From DAIOEK01 sp963828285 (lineage in GTDB: Bacteria; Chloroflexota; Anaerolineae; Anaerolineales; Anaerolineaceae): a stretch of 64,000 nt of DNA. Position numbers and translations under genes: made by a program. Below are positions 1 to 9,564 of the stretch, piece by piece. The stretch covers positions 62,001 through 126,000 of the forward strand of contig CAWHEB010000005.1 in NCBI GenBank assembly GCA_963828285.1, in the 5' to 3' direction. The notes under the pieces are model-generated. The model was not told the origin of the DNA. It ran no database searches and worked only from the letters and a program-made list of their open reading frames with translations. Every line of letters begins with the position of its first letter. The stretch's first letter is position 1.

Positions 1-1530
1 GGTTGGTGATCAGAGTTTCCGCCAATCCGGGTGAAGGATTCCTGGATAGGATGATCAGTCTGATCGAAGGTGCCAAGCGGCAAAAAACACCAAACGAAAT
101 CGCTTTAAGCATCCTTTTAGCGTCATTTACCATCATCTTCCTGATCGTCTGTATTACGTTACTGCCGTTTTCATTATTCAGTATCCATGCTGCAGGACAG
201 GGAATACCGATCACCATCACCGTGTTGGTTGCATTACTGGTATGCCTGATTCCCACCACTATTGGCGGATTACTCTCTGCTATCGGCATCGCTGGGATGG
301 ATCGATTGATCCAGCGCAATGTAATAGCCTTATCCGGTCGGGCTGTAGAGGCTGCCGGTGATGTAGATGTTCTTTTATTGGACAAAACAGGAACGATAAC
401 TTTAGGAAACCGCCAGGCAGTGGACTTTATCCGTATAGGAGGAACCACACAACAAGAACTTGCTGAAGCTGCACAACTTTCATCTCTTGCTGATGAAACA
501 CCCGAAGGTCGATCGATCGTAATCCTTGCAAAAGACCAATACAACTTACGCGGACGCACCTTATCCCCATCCACTGAAGCTCCTGAAGGGATGCACTTCA
601 TCCCATTCACTGCTCAAACAAGAATGAGCGGAGTCGACTTTGACGGGGTCCACATTCGCAAGGGAGCACCTGAAGCAATGTATGAGTATTTATCGCTGAA
701 TGGATCATCCACGTCACAGGAATTGCGTCAGAATGTGGATTCGATCGCACGTAGTGGTGGTACCCCTCTGGTTGTTGTCCGTAATAATACTCCCATGGGT
801 GTGATACACCTTAAGGATATTGTAAAAGGTGGTTTAAAAGAACGGTTTACGCAGTTACGCCGGATGGGTATTAAGACAGTCATGATCACCGGAGATAATC
901 CACTTACAGCTGCTGCCATCGCGGTGGAGGCAGGTGTGGATGACTTTCTGGCGCAGGCAACTCCTGAAAAAAAACTTTCACTCATCAGGCAATATCAAGA
1001 TTCCGGGAAACTGGTGGCAATGACCGGGGATGGCACCAATGATGCCCCGGCGTTAGCCCAGGCCGATGTTGCAGTGGCAATGAATACGGGGACACAACCA
1101 GCCCGTGAGGCAGCCAATATGATAGATCTGGATAGCAATCCGACTAAGCTGATTGAAATTGTTGAAATCGGGAAGCAGTTATTGATGACACGCGGATCAT
1201 TGACAACTTTCAGTATAGCCAATGATGTTTCCAAGTATTTTGCCATCATTCCGGCTGCTTTTGCATCCACTTATCCGCAATTGGAAAGTGCTTAATTTCA
1301 TGCAATTAACCTCTCCGGAAAGTGCGATATTGTCAGCTGTCATCTTCAATGCACTGATCATCATTGCACTTATTCCCCTGGCATTGAAGGGGGTTCCGTA
1401 TCGCGCTGTCGGAGCAGCCCAACTACTGCGAGACAACTTATTGATCTATGGTCTTGGTGGATTGATTGCTCCTTTTATCGGGATCAAGTTGATCGATATC
1501 TTATTAACCTTTATTGGACTTGTGAATTAA
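1..1530 (+). CDS. kdpB: Potassium-transporting P-type ATPase, ATP-binding subunit KdpB (5' partial, frameshifted)
   Basis: KdpB is the ATP-hydrolysing P-type ATPase subunit of the high-affinity KdpFABC potassium pump in the cytoplasmic membrane. The window opens inside the gene; the first residues are coding, not a start. Visible are the phosphorylation motif DKTGT near base 380, the hinge motif GDGTNDAPALAQADVAVAM near base 1030, and membrane helices before and after. The frame ends early at 1295 after YPQL, but the missing C-terminus (SAILSAVIFNALIIIALIPL and on to IGLVN) continues one base out of register up to 1530. Removing one G at about 1283-1286 rejoins the frames as YPQLKVLNFM. I read this as a single-base insertion, probably a sequence error, though a real null mutation is possible. 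The next genes are a small membrane protein, kdpC and kdpDE. Confidence 0.93.
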
Positions 1531-1552
1531 TCAGGTTCAGAAAAGAGAAAAA

Positions 1553-1837
1553 ATGAAATTCATCATTTCGCTTTACCGCTGGTTACCAATGTTTCTTCTG
1601 ATCGGGTTGTTGGTTGGGGCGATATTCTGGGAAGAAAAATTAAATGTCCCTATGAATGAACATATGATCCTAGGTAGCGTTTTTCTGATCGGATTCGGTA
1701 TCCTGACTGATCAGTGGATCAAACAGCACGATATCGATGAATTAATGCGACGGATCGATACGTATAACAGATCATCTGAGAAACCCAACCTTGAGCGTTT
1801 TTATTCTTGTGATATTCAACAAGAGGATTTGAAATGA
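1553..1837 (+). CDS. Small two-helix membrane protein of unknown function inside the kdp operon
   Basis: A 94-residue protein encoded between kdpB and kdpC. Its ATG lies 22 bases after the kdpB stop behind a GAAAAGAGAAAA stretch, and its stop overlaps the kdpC start as ATGA, so it is very probably co-translated. It has two predicted membrane segments (about residues 8-27 and 38-54) and a polar C-terminal tail with DQWIKQHDIDELMRRID. It does not resemble KdpF, which is about 29 residues with one helix, and I do not recognise a family. From position only, it may be an accessory or stabilising subunit of the Kdp pump, or a membrane partner of KdpD. No function is assigned. Confidence 0.8.
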   Translation: MKFIISLYRWLPMFLLIGLLVGAIFWEEKLNVPMNEHMILGSVFLIGFGILTDQWIKQHDIDELMRRIDTYNRSSEKPNLERFYSCDIQQEDLK

Positions 1838-2406
1838 TTAATTTTATTAGACCTGCGCTGAGTATTCTCGTCCTGTTTACCATCCTGCTAGGTTTTTTCT
1901 ATCCCATGCTGACCACTGGATTGGCTCAGGTGTTGTTTCCACACCAGGCAAATGGGAGTATGATCCTCATGAACGGTAAAGTTGTTGGTTCCGAATTAAT
2001 TGGTCAACAATTTATCGAGCCGAAATACTTCTGGGGGAGGCTGTCTGCAACCAGCGAAGTTCCATATAATGGGTCTGCTTCGGGAGGCTCAAATTTCAGT
2101 ATGCTAAATCCTGTATTGATGGATGAGGTAGGAACAAGAATTGATGCCGTGCACCAGGCGGACCCAGGAAATACTAGTTTGATACCTGTGGATCTGGTTA
2201 CATCATCAGGTAGTGGACTTGATCCCCAAATAAGTGTTTCAGCCGCTGAGTATCAAGCAAACCGTATTGCACAAGCACGTGGAATCAGCCTCGGTCAGGT
2301 ACTTTCCCTAATCAGAGAGAATATTCATCAAAGATCATTGGGATTTTTAGGTGAAGAGACAGTAAATGTGCTCGAATTGAATCTAGCCCTGGATACGCTA
2401 CAATAA
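1834..2406 (+). CDS. kdpC: Potassium-transporting ATPase subunit KdpC
   Basis: KdpC is the single-helix subunit that supports nucleotide binding by KdpB in the Kdp pump. The 190-residue length is normal. One N-terminal membrane helix (residues about 8-30) is followed by family motifs: GSELIGQQF, FWGRLSATS, YNGSASGGSN and a C-terminal QANRIAQARG segment. The start codon overlaps the stop of the upstream 94-residue gene by four bases, and kdpD follows six bases after the stop. This fits one kdpB-orf-kdpC-kdpD-kdpE transcript. Confidence 0.95.
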   Translation: MINFIRPALSILVLFTILLGFFYPMLTTGLAQVLFPHQANGSMILMNGKVVGSELIGQQFIEPKYFWGRLSATSEVPYNGSASGGSNFSMLNPVLMDEVGTRIDAVHQADPGNTSLIPVDLVTSSGSGLDPQISVSAAEYQANRIAQARGISLGQVLSLIRENIHQRSLGFLGEETVNVLELNLALDTLQ

Positions 2407-2412
2407 TATATT

Positions 2413-5085
2413 ATGGCATCTGAATATACACGCCCCGATCCGGATGAACTATTAGCTCGAATAAAAGCTGAAGAAAACCAATCACAGCGGGGAAAATTAA
2501 AAATATTCCTGGGATATGTGGCAGGTGTCGGAAAGACATTTGCCATGCTGGAAGCAGCACATCAACGTCACGACGAAGGCGTTGATGTTGTAGTTGGATT
2601 TGCAGAAACCCATAAACGAAGAGAAACCGAAACCCTCCTGACTGGTCTTGAAATTATCCCTTTACGGGAAACTCCTTACCGTGGAATAGTTGTGACTGAA
2701 ATGGACCTGGATGCGGTTATCGCCCGGCATCCGCAGCTTGTTTTAGTCGACGAGCTAGCTCATACCAATGCGCCCGGCTCAAGACATCCCAAACGGTATC
2801 AAGATGTTGAAGAAATTCTGAATGCCGGTATCGATGTGTATTCGACAGTAAATATTCAGCATCTTGAAAGTCTTTCAGATGTGGTTCAGCAGATCACAGG
2901 TGTCATGGTTCGCGAAAAGATTCCTGATCGATTTATTGACCAGGCTGACGAAATTGAACTGATTGATCTTCCGACTGATGAATTGATCAAAAGAATGCGG
3001 GATGGAAAGGTCTATATCCCTGATCAAGCCAAACGCGCTCTGGAGAAATTCTTCAGAAAGGGAAATCTATCCGCGTTACGTGAGTTATCTTTGCGCAGAG
3101 CTGCTGACCGGGTTGACAGCCAAATGTTGAGCTACATGCATACCAAAGATATCCCGGGTCCATGGCCAGTAGCAGATCGTATTTTAGTCTGTATCAGTTC
3201 TCATCCAATGGGTGACCGTTTGATAAGATCCGGAAGAAGGTTGGCCGATGATCTGAACGCGGAATGGTATGTTCTCTTTGTGGAAACCCCGCATCACATC
3301 AGCATGCCATTGGAAAACCATAGCAGGGTGCAGAAATTCATAAAGCTTGCAGAGGAATTAGGAGCAAAAGTTATCAGTCTCAGTGGTGAATCTGTTGCTG
3401 ATACAGTCCTCAGTTTTGCACATGAACATAACATTACCAAGATCATAGCTGGAAAACCTGTTCGACCGCTCTGGTTTCAAGTTTTTCGCAGATCTGTGAT
3501 CGACCAGATTATACAAAATAGTGGATCCATTGATGTATATGTTGTTAGCGATGTATCTCAAGCGAATGCCACGGTCCAAAAACTAAACATACAACCTCAT
3601 CAACCGTATTGGCGATATGGAATAAGTTTGTTATTGGTTGGTCTGGTTACACTATTGGGGATGGCACTCAGCAAAGTTTTGGAACCGACAAACCTGGTAA
3701 TGGTTTATTTACTTGCTGTTGTACTTTCTGCTATATATCTTGGACGAGGACCTTCAATCGTTACTTCCATCGTAGGTGTGTTAGCTTTTGACTTCTTTTT
3801 CATCAACCCGATCTTCACATTTACAGTAAATGATACCCAGTATCTCCTGACTTTCCTTGGATTACTTGTGGTAGGTATGATCATCAGTAATTCAGCCGCT
3901 CTTTTAAGGGACCAAGTGAATGCGATGCGCAATAAGGAAAGGCAAACATTCTCCTTATTTAACTTAAGTCGTGAACTGACAGGTGCAATTTCCATTGATG
4001 ATGTTCTTGAAATATCCATAAAAGCGACCTCAACGATGCTAAACAGGCAAAGCGTGATCCTATTACCGCATGGTGGCAATTTAGTAATCAAACGCGCATC
4101 CGAAGGATTTTTCCCGGATGAAAATGAACTGGCAGTTGCTGAATGGGCATTTAAGAATAGCAAACCAGCAGGTCGTGGAACTGAAACTCTGCCGGCTGCA
4201 TTAATCCGTTTCGTTCCTCTACTCACAGCACATGGACCTGTAGGAGTTCTGGGGGTGACTCAAGCTGGAGATGAAACCCAATTATCCAACGATCAGCGGA
4301 TGCAGTTGGATGGATTAGCCAACTTGACTGCCCTAGCAGTGGAAAGGGCAACATTGGTCGATGCAGCTACTCAAAGTGAAATGTTGCGAAATACCGAGAA
4401 ATTGCAAACCGCATTACTCAATTCAATCTCGCATGAATTGCGGACACCACTAGCATCGATAACCGGGGTATTAACCTCCTTATGTGACTCTGAACGCAGC
4501 CATCAATCCTCACGCAAACTGGATGCAAACACCAAAATCGAATTACTAGACTCTGCAACAGGTCAAGCAAGACAACTCAACCGACTTGTGGAGAACCTAC
4601 TGAGTATGACACGAATTGAGGCAGGAGGAGTGCACCTTAATCTTGAGTTATGCGATATTCAAGACTTGATAGGCACCGTAGTCAATCAGTTTTCAAGTAG
4701 ATTACTTAATCATCCAATCCAACTTGATATTCCCAATGATCTTCCATTAATTTCATGCGATGCTGTTTTGATCGCGCAAGTGATCACTAATTTATTAGAT
4801 AATTCGTGCAAATACTCAGAAGAAGGAAGTCCAATAAAAATTGGTGTTATTAACCGGATAAATGAAATCGAGGTATATGTCAGCGATTCTGGAGTAGGGT
4901 TATCCGATGAAGACTTGGGGAAGGTCTTTGACAAATTTTATAGAAGTGCTCATGCGAAGAATACGACAGGTACAGGACTGGGTCTCTCCATTTGTAAAGG
5001 GATTATTGAAGCGCATGGTGGTCATATCAAAGCAACGAAGAATCCGGATCGGGGTACAAGCATTCATTTTCGGCTCCCGGTATAA
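2413..5085 (+). CDS. kdpD: Sensor histidine kinase KdpD
   Basis: KdpD is the membrane sensor kinase that phosphorylates KdpE under potassium limitation or osmotic stress. The 890 residues show the full architecture: an N-terminal KdpD domain with Walker A GYVAGVGKT (34-42) and the DELAHTNAPGSRHPKR signature, a USP-like domain (about 250-380), four membrane helices of the DUF4118 type (about 400-490), a GAF-like region, the HisKA box SISHELRTPLAS with His674, and an HATPase domain with N, G1 (DSGVGLS) and G2 (GTGLGLSICKG) boxes. It starts six bases after kdpC; kdpE follows after 18 bases. In other bacteria the KdpD N-terminus or USP domain is a c-di-AMP target in some lineages; whether that holds here cannot be read from sequence. 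Confidence 0.96.
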   Translation: MASEYTRPDPDELLARIKAEENQSQRGKLKIFLGYVAGVGKTFAMLEAAHQRHDEGVDVVVGFAETHKRRETETLLTGLEIIPLRETPYRGIVVTEMDLDAVIARHPQLVLVDELAHTNAPGSRHPKRYQDVEEILNAGIDVYSTVNIQHLESLSDVVQQITGVMVREKIPDRFIDQADEIELIDLPTDELIKRMRDGKVYIPDQAKRALEKFFRKGNLSALRELSLRRAADRVDSQMLSYMHTKDIPGPWPVADRILVCISSHPMGDRLIRSGRRLADDLNAEWYVLFVETPHHISMPLENHSRVQKFIKLAEELGAKVISLSGESVADTVLSFAHEHNITKIIAGKPVRPLWFQVFRRSVIDQIIQNSGSIDVYVVSDVSQANATVQKLNIQPHQPYWRYGISLLLVGLVTLLGMALSKVLEPTNLVMVYLLAVVLSAIYLGRGPSIVTSIVGVLAFDFFFINPIFTFTVNDTQYLLTFLGLLVVGMIISNSAALLRDQVNAMRNKERQTFSLFNLSRELTGAISIDDVLEISIKATSTMLNRQSVILLPHGGNLVIKRASEGFFPDENELAVAEWAFKNSKPAGRGTETLPAALIRFVPLLTAHGPVGVLGVTQAGDETQLSNDQRMQLDGLANLTALAVERATLVDAATQSEMLRNTEKLQTALLNSISHELRTPLASITGVLTSLCDSERSHQSSRKLDANTKIELLDSATGQARQLNRLVENLLSMTRIEAGGVHLNLELCDIQDLIGTVVNQFSSRLLNHPIQLDIPNDLPLISCDAVLIAQVITNLLDNSCKYSEEGSPIKIGVINRINEIEVYVSDSGVGLSDEDLGKVFDKFYRSAHAKNTTGTGLGLSICKGIIEAHGGHIKATKNPDRGTSIHFRLPV

Positions 5086-5103
5086 TCAATCAGGAATAGT
5101 CTG

Positions 5104-5805
5104 ATGAGTGAAAGACCTCAGAAAATTCTAATTGTAGATGACGAACCCGAGATCAGACGCTTCTTAAGGGCTTCGTTAAAACTTTATTTTAAACATATCA
5201 TTGAAGCTGAGACCGGCGGCGATGCATTGGATAAGGTATATCAGGAAAAGCCCGATCTGGTGATTCTTGATCTAGGTTTACCTGATATGGATGGCGTCGA
5301 TATTACCAGACAAATACGTGAAATGAGCACGGTAGCGATCATCATTCTCTCAGTTCGCAGTAATGAGAAAGATAAAATTGAAGCATTGGATGCAGGTGCC
5401 GATGATTATTTGACCAAACCATTCAGCATGGGCGAACTCCTCGCCCGGGTGAGGGTTGTTCTCAGGAGAAATTTACCTCAGGTTTCGAAATCAATCATGC
5501 GGTCAGGTAATCTTATTGTAGATATATCCCGGCATTTGGTGTCACTTTCAAACAAAGAAGTAGCATTAACACCAACTGAATTTGATATTTTGATTGTATT
5601 GATGGAAAGTGAAGGGATGGTTGTCACTCATCGTCAATTAATTCAGAAAGTATGGGGGAGCGTATACGAAGACCAATCCAGGATGCTGAGAGTGAATATC
5701 AGCAATTTGCGCCATAAAATTGAAACAGATGCGAACCGCCCCATGTATATATTAACAGAGTTGGGTGTTGGATACCGGTTCAAAGATTCAGAACGGGATG
5801 TTTAG
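5104..5805 (+). CDS. kdpE: Response regulator KdpE (OmpR/PhoB family)
   Basis: Cytoplasmic DNA-binding response regulator paired with KdpD; phospho-KdpE normally activates the kdp operon. It has 233 residues. The receiver domain carries the acidic pair DDE near residue 12, phospho-acceptor Asp56 in LVILDLGLPDMDG, and the conserved Lys in LTKPF near 108. A winged-helix Trans_reg_C domain follows, with LTPTEFDIL, VWG and the C-terminal GVGYRF. It begins 18 bases after kdpD. Having the regulators downstream of the structural genes in one operon implies autoregulation, although the kdp promoter lies outside the window. Confidence 0.96.
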   Translation: MSERPQKILIVDDEPEIRRFLRASLKLYFKHIIEAETGGDALDKVYQEKPDLVILDLGLPDMDGVDITRQIREMSTVAIIILSVRSNEKDKIEALDAGADDYLTKPFSMGELLARVRVVLRRNLPQVSKSIMRSGNLIVDISRHLVSLSNKEVALTPTEFDILIVLMESEGMVVTHRQLIQKVWGSVYEDQSRMLRVNISNLRHKIETDANRPMYILTELGVGYRFKDSERDV

Positions 5806-5982
5806 AATTATATTATCCGTTTCAGCTAACCGTACCAAGGTGCTTGAATCCATTGTGTATCAATCGGGATTAATAATTTCTAGTTTGTCACATCATCTAT
5901 AATTGTTGTTATCCATTAACCGGGTGAATTTCCCCAGGGATCATTAATGAGTGTTATTTCATGCTATTTCAGTGGAGTCCCG

Positions 5983-7836
5983 CATGCTTGAAAAAGTAAA
6001 ATATCTCTTCACCGGTGTTCCACTTCCCAGCCAGATGATGTCGGGAAAAGCGACTAAATAAGATCCGGGCATTGGCAGCATTTTCACCCGATGCGCTCTC
6101 TTCTTTGGCGTACGCGAATCAGGAAATTTTCCTGGGATTGGTGATCGCAGGATCTGCAGGTCTCTCACTACAGGCACCGATTGCACTGGCCATTACTGTG
6201 TTGTTGTTCATTGTTGCTCTTTCTTATTCCCAGACCATCAAAGGTTATCCTTCAGGAGGCGGATCATATATTGTAGCCCAAGGAAAATCTGGGAATGTAT
6301 CCCGGTCTGATTGCAGGCGCAGCATTGCTTTTAGATTATATTCTGACGGCTGCTGTAAGTTTGACTGCTGGGGTGGCAGCCATTGCGTCCGCGTTCCCAG
6401 AGCTGTGGCCTTACCGGGTCTGGATCGCACTTGGATTGTTGGGTGTTATCGGAATTTTGAATTTACGTGGATTAAAAGAATCGGGCACCTTTATGGCAGT
6501 CCCGGTGTATCTGTTTCTTTTTTCCTTCATCGGAATGCTGTTGTACGGGATTTTCCAGATGTTGACAGGACAGACTCCAACAGCAGTCGATTTGGTCGCA
6601 GCAGCCCCGCCGGCACTGCAACCATTATCATTGTTTTTGATCTTGCATGCATTTTCTGCCGGGTGCACAGCTTTGACTGGTATAGAAGCAATCAGCAACG
6701 GTGTGACAGCTTTTCAGCCGCCTGAATGGGTGAACGCCCGCAAAACACTGATTATCATGGCATTCCTGATGGGATTCTTGTTTTTCGGAAGTATGGGATT
6801 GACCCAATACTTTGGAGTGATCGCTGGCAGCGATGAAACCATCCTGTCTGCACTCGCCAGACGGGTCGTTGGATCTGGATGGGTGTATTACGTTGTGCAA
6901 TTTACCACGCTGGGTGTACTGGCAGTAGCGGCTAATACCAGTTTTGCTGGTTTCCCCCGCGTGACTGCGATACTTGCCCAGGATAAATTCATGCCGCGTC
7001 AATTATTCAATGTAGGAGACCGCCTGGTTTTTCACAATGGGATCATTCTTTTGATCATCCTCACAGCTGTTTTGATCGTTGGATTCAATGGTGATTCGCA
7101 CGCACTGGTTCCACTTTTTGCAGTAGGTGCATTTACCGCTTTCACACTATCACAAGCGGGGATGGTAGTCCATTGGTTCAAATTGAAAGACACTGGATGG
7201 CAAACGAAAGCCTTTATCAACGGATTAGGCGCTTTTGTCACCCTAGTTACTTTACTTGTCATCGGGATAAGCAAGTTTTTAGGTGGGGCATGGATATCAG
7301 TATTGGTGATTCCGGGTGTGGTGTATCTGTTCATTCGGATCCAGAACCATTATAAGAATGTATCAGATCAATTAACTTTACATGGTCTGCCACCTTCATT
7401 ACGTCCTCTGCCTAAGCAGAGAGTGGTCATTCCAGTGTCGGGAGTCCATAGGGGTATGGTAGATGCTGTGAACTTTGCGAGAGCTATCACCGATGAAGTG
7501 ACCGCGGTTTATATAGATATTGATCCGGGACCGGACGAAGAAGAATTACACCGCAGATGGAATGAGTGGTTCCCGGATATCAATTTTGTTGTGATCCCAT
7601 CCCCATACCGGTCGATCGTTGAACCTTTGTTGACTTATCTGGAACAGACGGATATCGAGATCAATGATGGTCAACATGCCATTTTGATCTTGCCTGAATT
7701 AATCCCTGGATCGGGATGGCAGGAAATCCTGCATAATCAAGCAGCGGACGAGATCAAGAAGGCAATTCTTTACCAACGCCGACAAAGCGGACTTTCACGT
7801 ATCATTATCGATGTCCCGTATCATTTGAAAGATTAA
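5983..7836 (+). CDS. KimA-like potassium transporter (KUP/APC-superfamily permease), two frameshifts
   Basis: About 615 residues when joined. It resembles Bacillus subtilis KimA (YdaO), a high-affinity K+:H+ symporter with 12 membrane helices and a cytoplasmic C-terminal domain. Landmarks are LNKIRALAAFSPDALSSLAY, KGYPSGGGSYIVAQ, MYPGLIAGAALLLDYILTAA, GCTALTGIEAISNGV, and the C-terminal RVVIPVSGVHRGMVDAV and IDVPYHLKD. The frame starts at ATG 5983, hits TAA at about 6059, resumes one base out of register (a missing base near 6053), then shifts back near 6282 (an extra G in CAAGGAAAATCTGGG). The two shifts compensate, so an intact gene is likely beneath sequence errors. Its place directly after kdpDE supports a role in potassium uptake. 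Older annotation would call it an amino acid permease. Confidence 0.85.
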
Positions 7837-7873
7837 TCCAAGAATAAGCTATCCCCAACCCTCACCATCCAGT

Positions 7874-7902
7874 TTGCACTTGATATCCGGGTATGTTACG
7901 AT
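7874..7902 (+). promoter_or_regulatory. Sigma-70-type promoter for the pirin gene
   Basis: TTGCAC and TACGAT are separated by 17 bases, 35 bases upstream of the pirin ATG. A strong AAGGAGG ribosome-binding site (7922-7928) follows. Confidence 0.6.
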
Positions 7903-7936
7903 GATTTAACCTCAAATATCTTAAGGAGGCAGTAAC

Positions 7937-8782
7937 ATGACAATTACCCGCTCAGTTGATGCTCTGCTTCAGGCACGACCCACCATGGAAGGCGCCGGTG
8001 TTCAGCTCAAACGCGGATTTGCTTTCGGACAGGAATATAAGTTCGATCCATTTCTCTTGTTTGATGATTTTAGCGGGGATGAACCCTCGAAATTCATAGC
8101 TGGTTTCCCATGGCATCCACACCGGGGAATCGAGACGATCACCTATCTATTGGAAGGCGATGTTGCGCACGGCGATTCAATGGGGAATTCGGGAGTGATC
8201 CACCCAGGGGATGTGCAGTGGATGACGGCAGGAAGTGGGATCATACATCAAGAGATGCCGGAAGCAAGTCCCCTTGGGACACTTATCGGATTTCAACTCT
8301 GGGCTAATTTACCGGCGAAACAGAAAATGATCTCTCCGAGATATCTGGGCATCGAATCGTCGCAAATCCCGACTGTGGAAACAGAGGGTGTGATGATCCG
8401 GATCATCTGCGGAATGGTCGATGGCGTCCAGGGACCTGTAAAGGAAGTAGCTATTCAACCGGAATATATTGACATTACCTTGCAACCTGATACTACCTGG
8501 GAACATCCTACTCAGACTGGACACACGGCTTTTGCTTATATGGTCAAAGGAAGTATGGATGTTGGCGGAGAAAACAATATCCGTCAGAATACCGTCATAT
8601 TATTTTCGGACGGGGAACAAATTTCAGTAGCAACAGGCAAAGAAGGAGCACGTTTCCTTCTCATCAGCGGGAAACCGCTTCACGAACCAATTGCCTGGGG
8701 TGGTCCGATCGTGATGAACACCCAGGAGGAATTACAAACTGCCTTTGCCGAATATCGGGCTGGTACATTTATTAAAAGCTGA
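7937..8782 (+). CDS. Pirin family protein (cupin)
   Basis: A 281-residue bicupin. The N-terminal pirin domain carries the metal-site motif FPWHPHRGIETITYLLEG (residues about 56-73) and the pirin signature DSMGNSGVIHPGDVQWMTAG with SGIIHQEMP; the C-terminal pirin_C domain spans about 170-270. Pirins are non-haem iron proteins; some have quercetin 2,3-dioxygenase activity and others act in stress or redox regulation, so the substrate is open. It has its own promoter and a near-perfect AAGGAGG ribosome-binding site nine bases before ATG. It appears monocistronic. Confidence 0.9.
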   Translation: MTITRSVDALLQARPTMEGAGVQLKRGFAFGQEYKFDPFLLFDDFSGDEPSKFIAGFPWHPHRGIETITYLLEGDVAHGDSMGNSGVIHPGDVQWMTAGSGIIHQEMPEASPLGTLIGFQLWANLPAKQKMISPRYLGIESSQIPTVETEGVMIRIICGMVDGVQGPVKEVAIQPEYIDITLQPDTTWEHPTQTGHTAFAYMVKGSMDVGGENNIRQNTVILFSDGEQISVATGKEGARFLLISGKPLHEPIAWGGPIVMNTQEELQTAFAEYRAGTFIKS

Positions 8783-8851
8783 TCAGCTTCATGTTGGAAT
8801 TCTTTTTCCCTCCCACATAAAAGCATATTTATCATTCGAGGAGAAAATCTA

Positions 8852-9496
8852 TTGAATCTTAAATTTCGCGAACCCGTCAGCGGGTTGACGCATTTTTATA
8901 CTGCGATTGCCGCTGCCCTCGGGTCGATCTATCTACTTTATGTCAGTTGGGGGCATACCGGCCGATTTATTTCACTTCTCATCTACTCAATCAGTCTGGT
9001 ACTACTCTTTTCTGCGAGCGCCACTTACCATCTTGCAAATGTTCGACCTGACGTGGTCAGTATTCTGCGGAAAATGGATCATTCTGCCATCTATTTGCTT
9101 ATCGCTGGCTCATACACGCCGATCTGTTACAACCTGTTGACGGGATTCTGGCAATGGGGATTATTAACGATCGTTTGGGGTATCGCCCTGGCAGGGATCA
9201 TCTTGAAGATGTTCTTCATGAAGACTCCGCGCTGGTTAACGGCAGGAATCTATGTGATCATGGGCTGGTTGTGCGTTCTGGGATTGCCCGAAATGGTGAA
9301 AAATGTTCCGGTTGGCGGGTTGGTCTGGCTGGCAGCCGGCGGAATCATCTACACCTTTGGTGCAGTTATCTACAGTACGAAAATGATGAATTTTGTTCCC
9401 GGGAAATTCGGATTCCACGAGGTGTGGCATATCTTTGTGATGTTGGGAGCGCTGGCACATTTTGTGTTGATCGCGGTGTATATCGCGCCGGGGTAA
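8852..9496 (+). CDS. Hemolysin III family membrane protein (PAQR/YqfA-type)
   Basis: A 214-residue protein with about seven membrane helices, starting at TTG 8852 behind GAGGAGAAAA. Signatures of the hemolysin III/PAQR superfamily are FSASATYHL near residue 50, the helix DHSAIYLLIAGSYTP, and the C-terminal HEVWHIFVMLGALAHF with its His residues. Family members are related to eukaryotic adiponectin receptors and may be metal-dependent lipid hydrolases; the original haemolysin label is historical. A rho-independent terminator follows immediately. Confidence 0.9.
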   Translation: MNLKFREPVSGLTHFYTAIAAALGSIYLLYVSWGHTGRFISLLIYSISLVLLFSASATYHLANVRPDVVSILRKMDHSAIYLLIAGSYTPICYNLLTGFWQWGLLTIVWGIALAGIILKMFFMKTPRWLTAGIYVIMGWLCVLGLPEMVKNVPVGGLVWLAAGGIIYTFGAVIYSTKMMNFVPGKFGFHEVWHIFVMLGALAHFVLIAVYIAPG

Positions 9497-9518
9497 GCTA
9501 ATACTCGACCTCTCCTTC

Positions 9519-9544
9519 ACCTCCCCTCGCCAGGGGAGGTTTTA
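9519..9544 (+). terminator. Rho-independent terminator after the hemolysin III gene
   Basis: A perfect 9-bp stem ACCTCCCCT/AGGGGAGGT with a 4-base loop, followed by TTTTA. It lies between convergent genes (hemolysin III on plus, DUF488 on minus). Confidence 0.7.
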
Positions 9545-9564
9545 TGATGTTTCAATCATGGGGA

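Noticed and set aside
1553..1837. Annotation of the small gene as kdpF.
   Set aside because: It is three times longer than KdpF, has two helices and lies after kdpB rather than before kdpA.
5806..5982. Possible c-di-AMP (ydaO-type) riboswitch before the KimA-like gene, because the word CAGCTAAC and a GGGTGAATTTCCCC-like stretch occur.
   Set aside because: The conserved words are in the wrong order and the helices expected around them do not form by eye, so the match looks accidental.
5983..7836. Annotation of both permeases as generic amino acid transporters.
   Set aside because: Motifs, cytoplasmic tail and neighbourhood (kdpDE, RCK proteins) fit KimA-type potassium transporters better.
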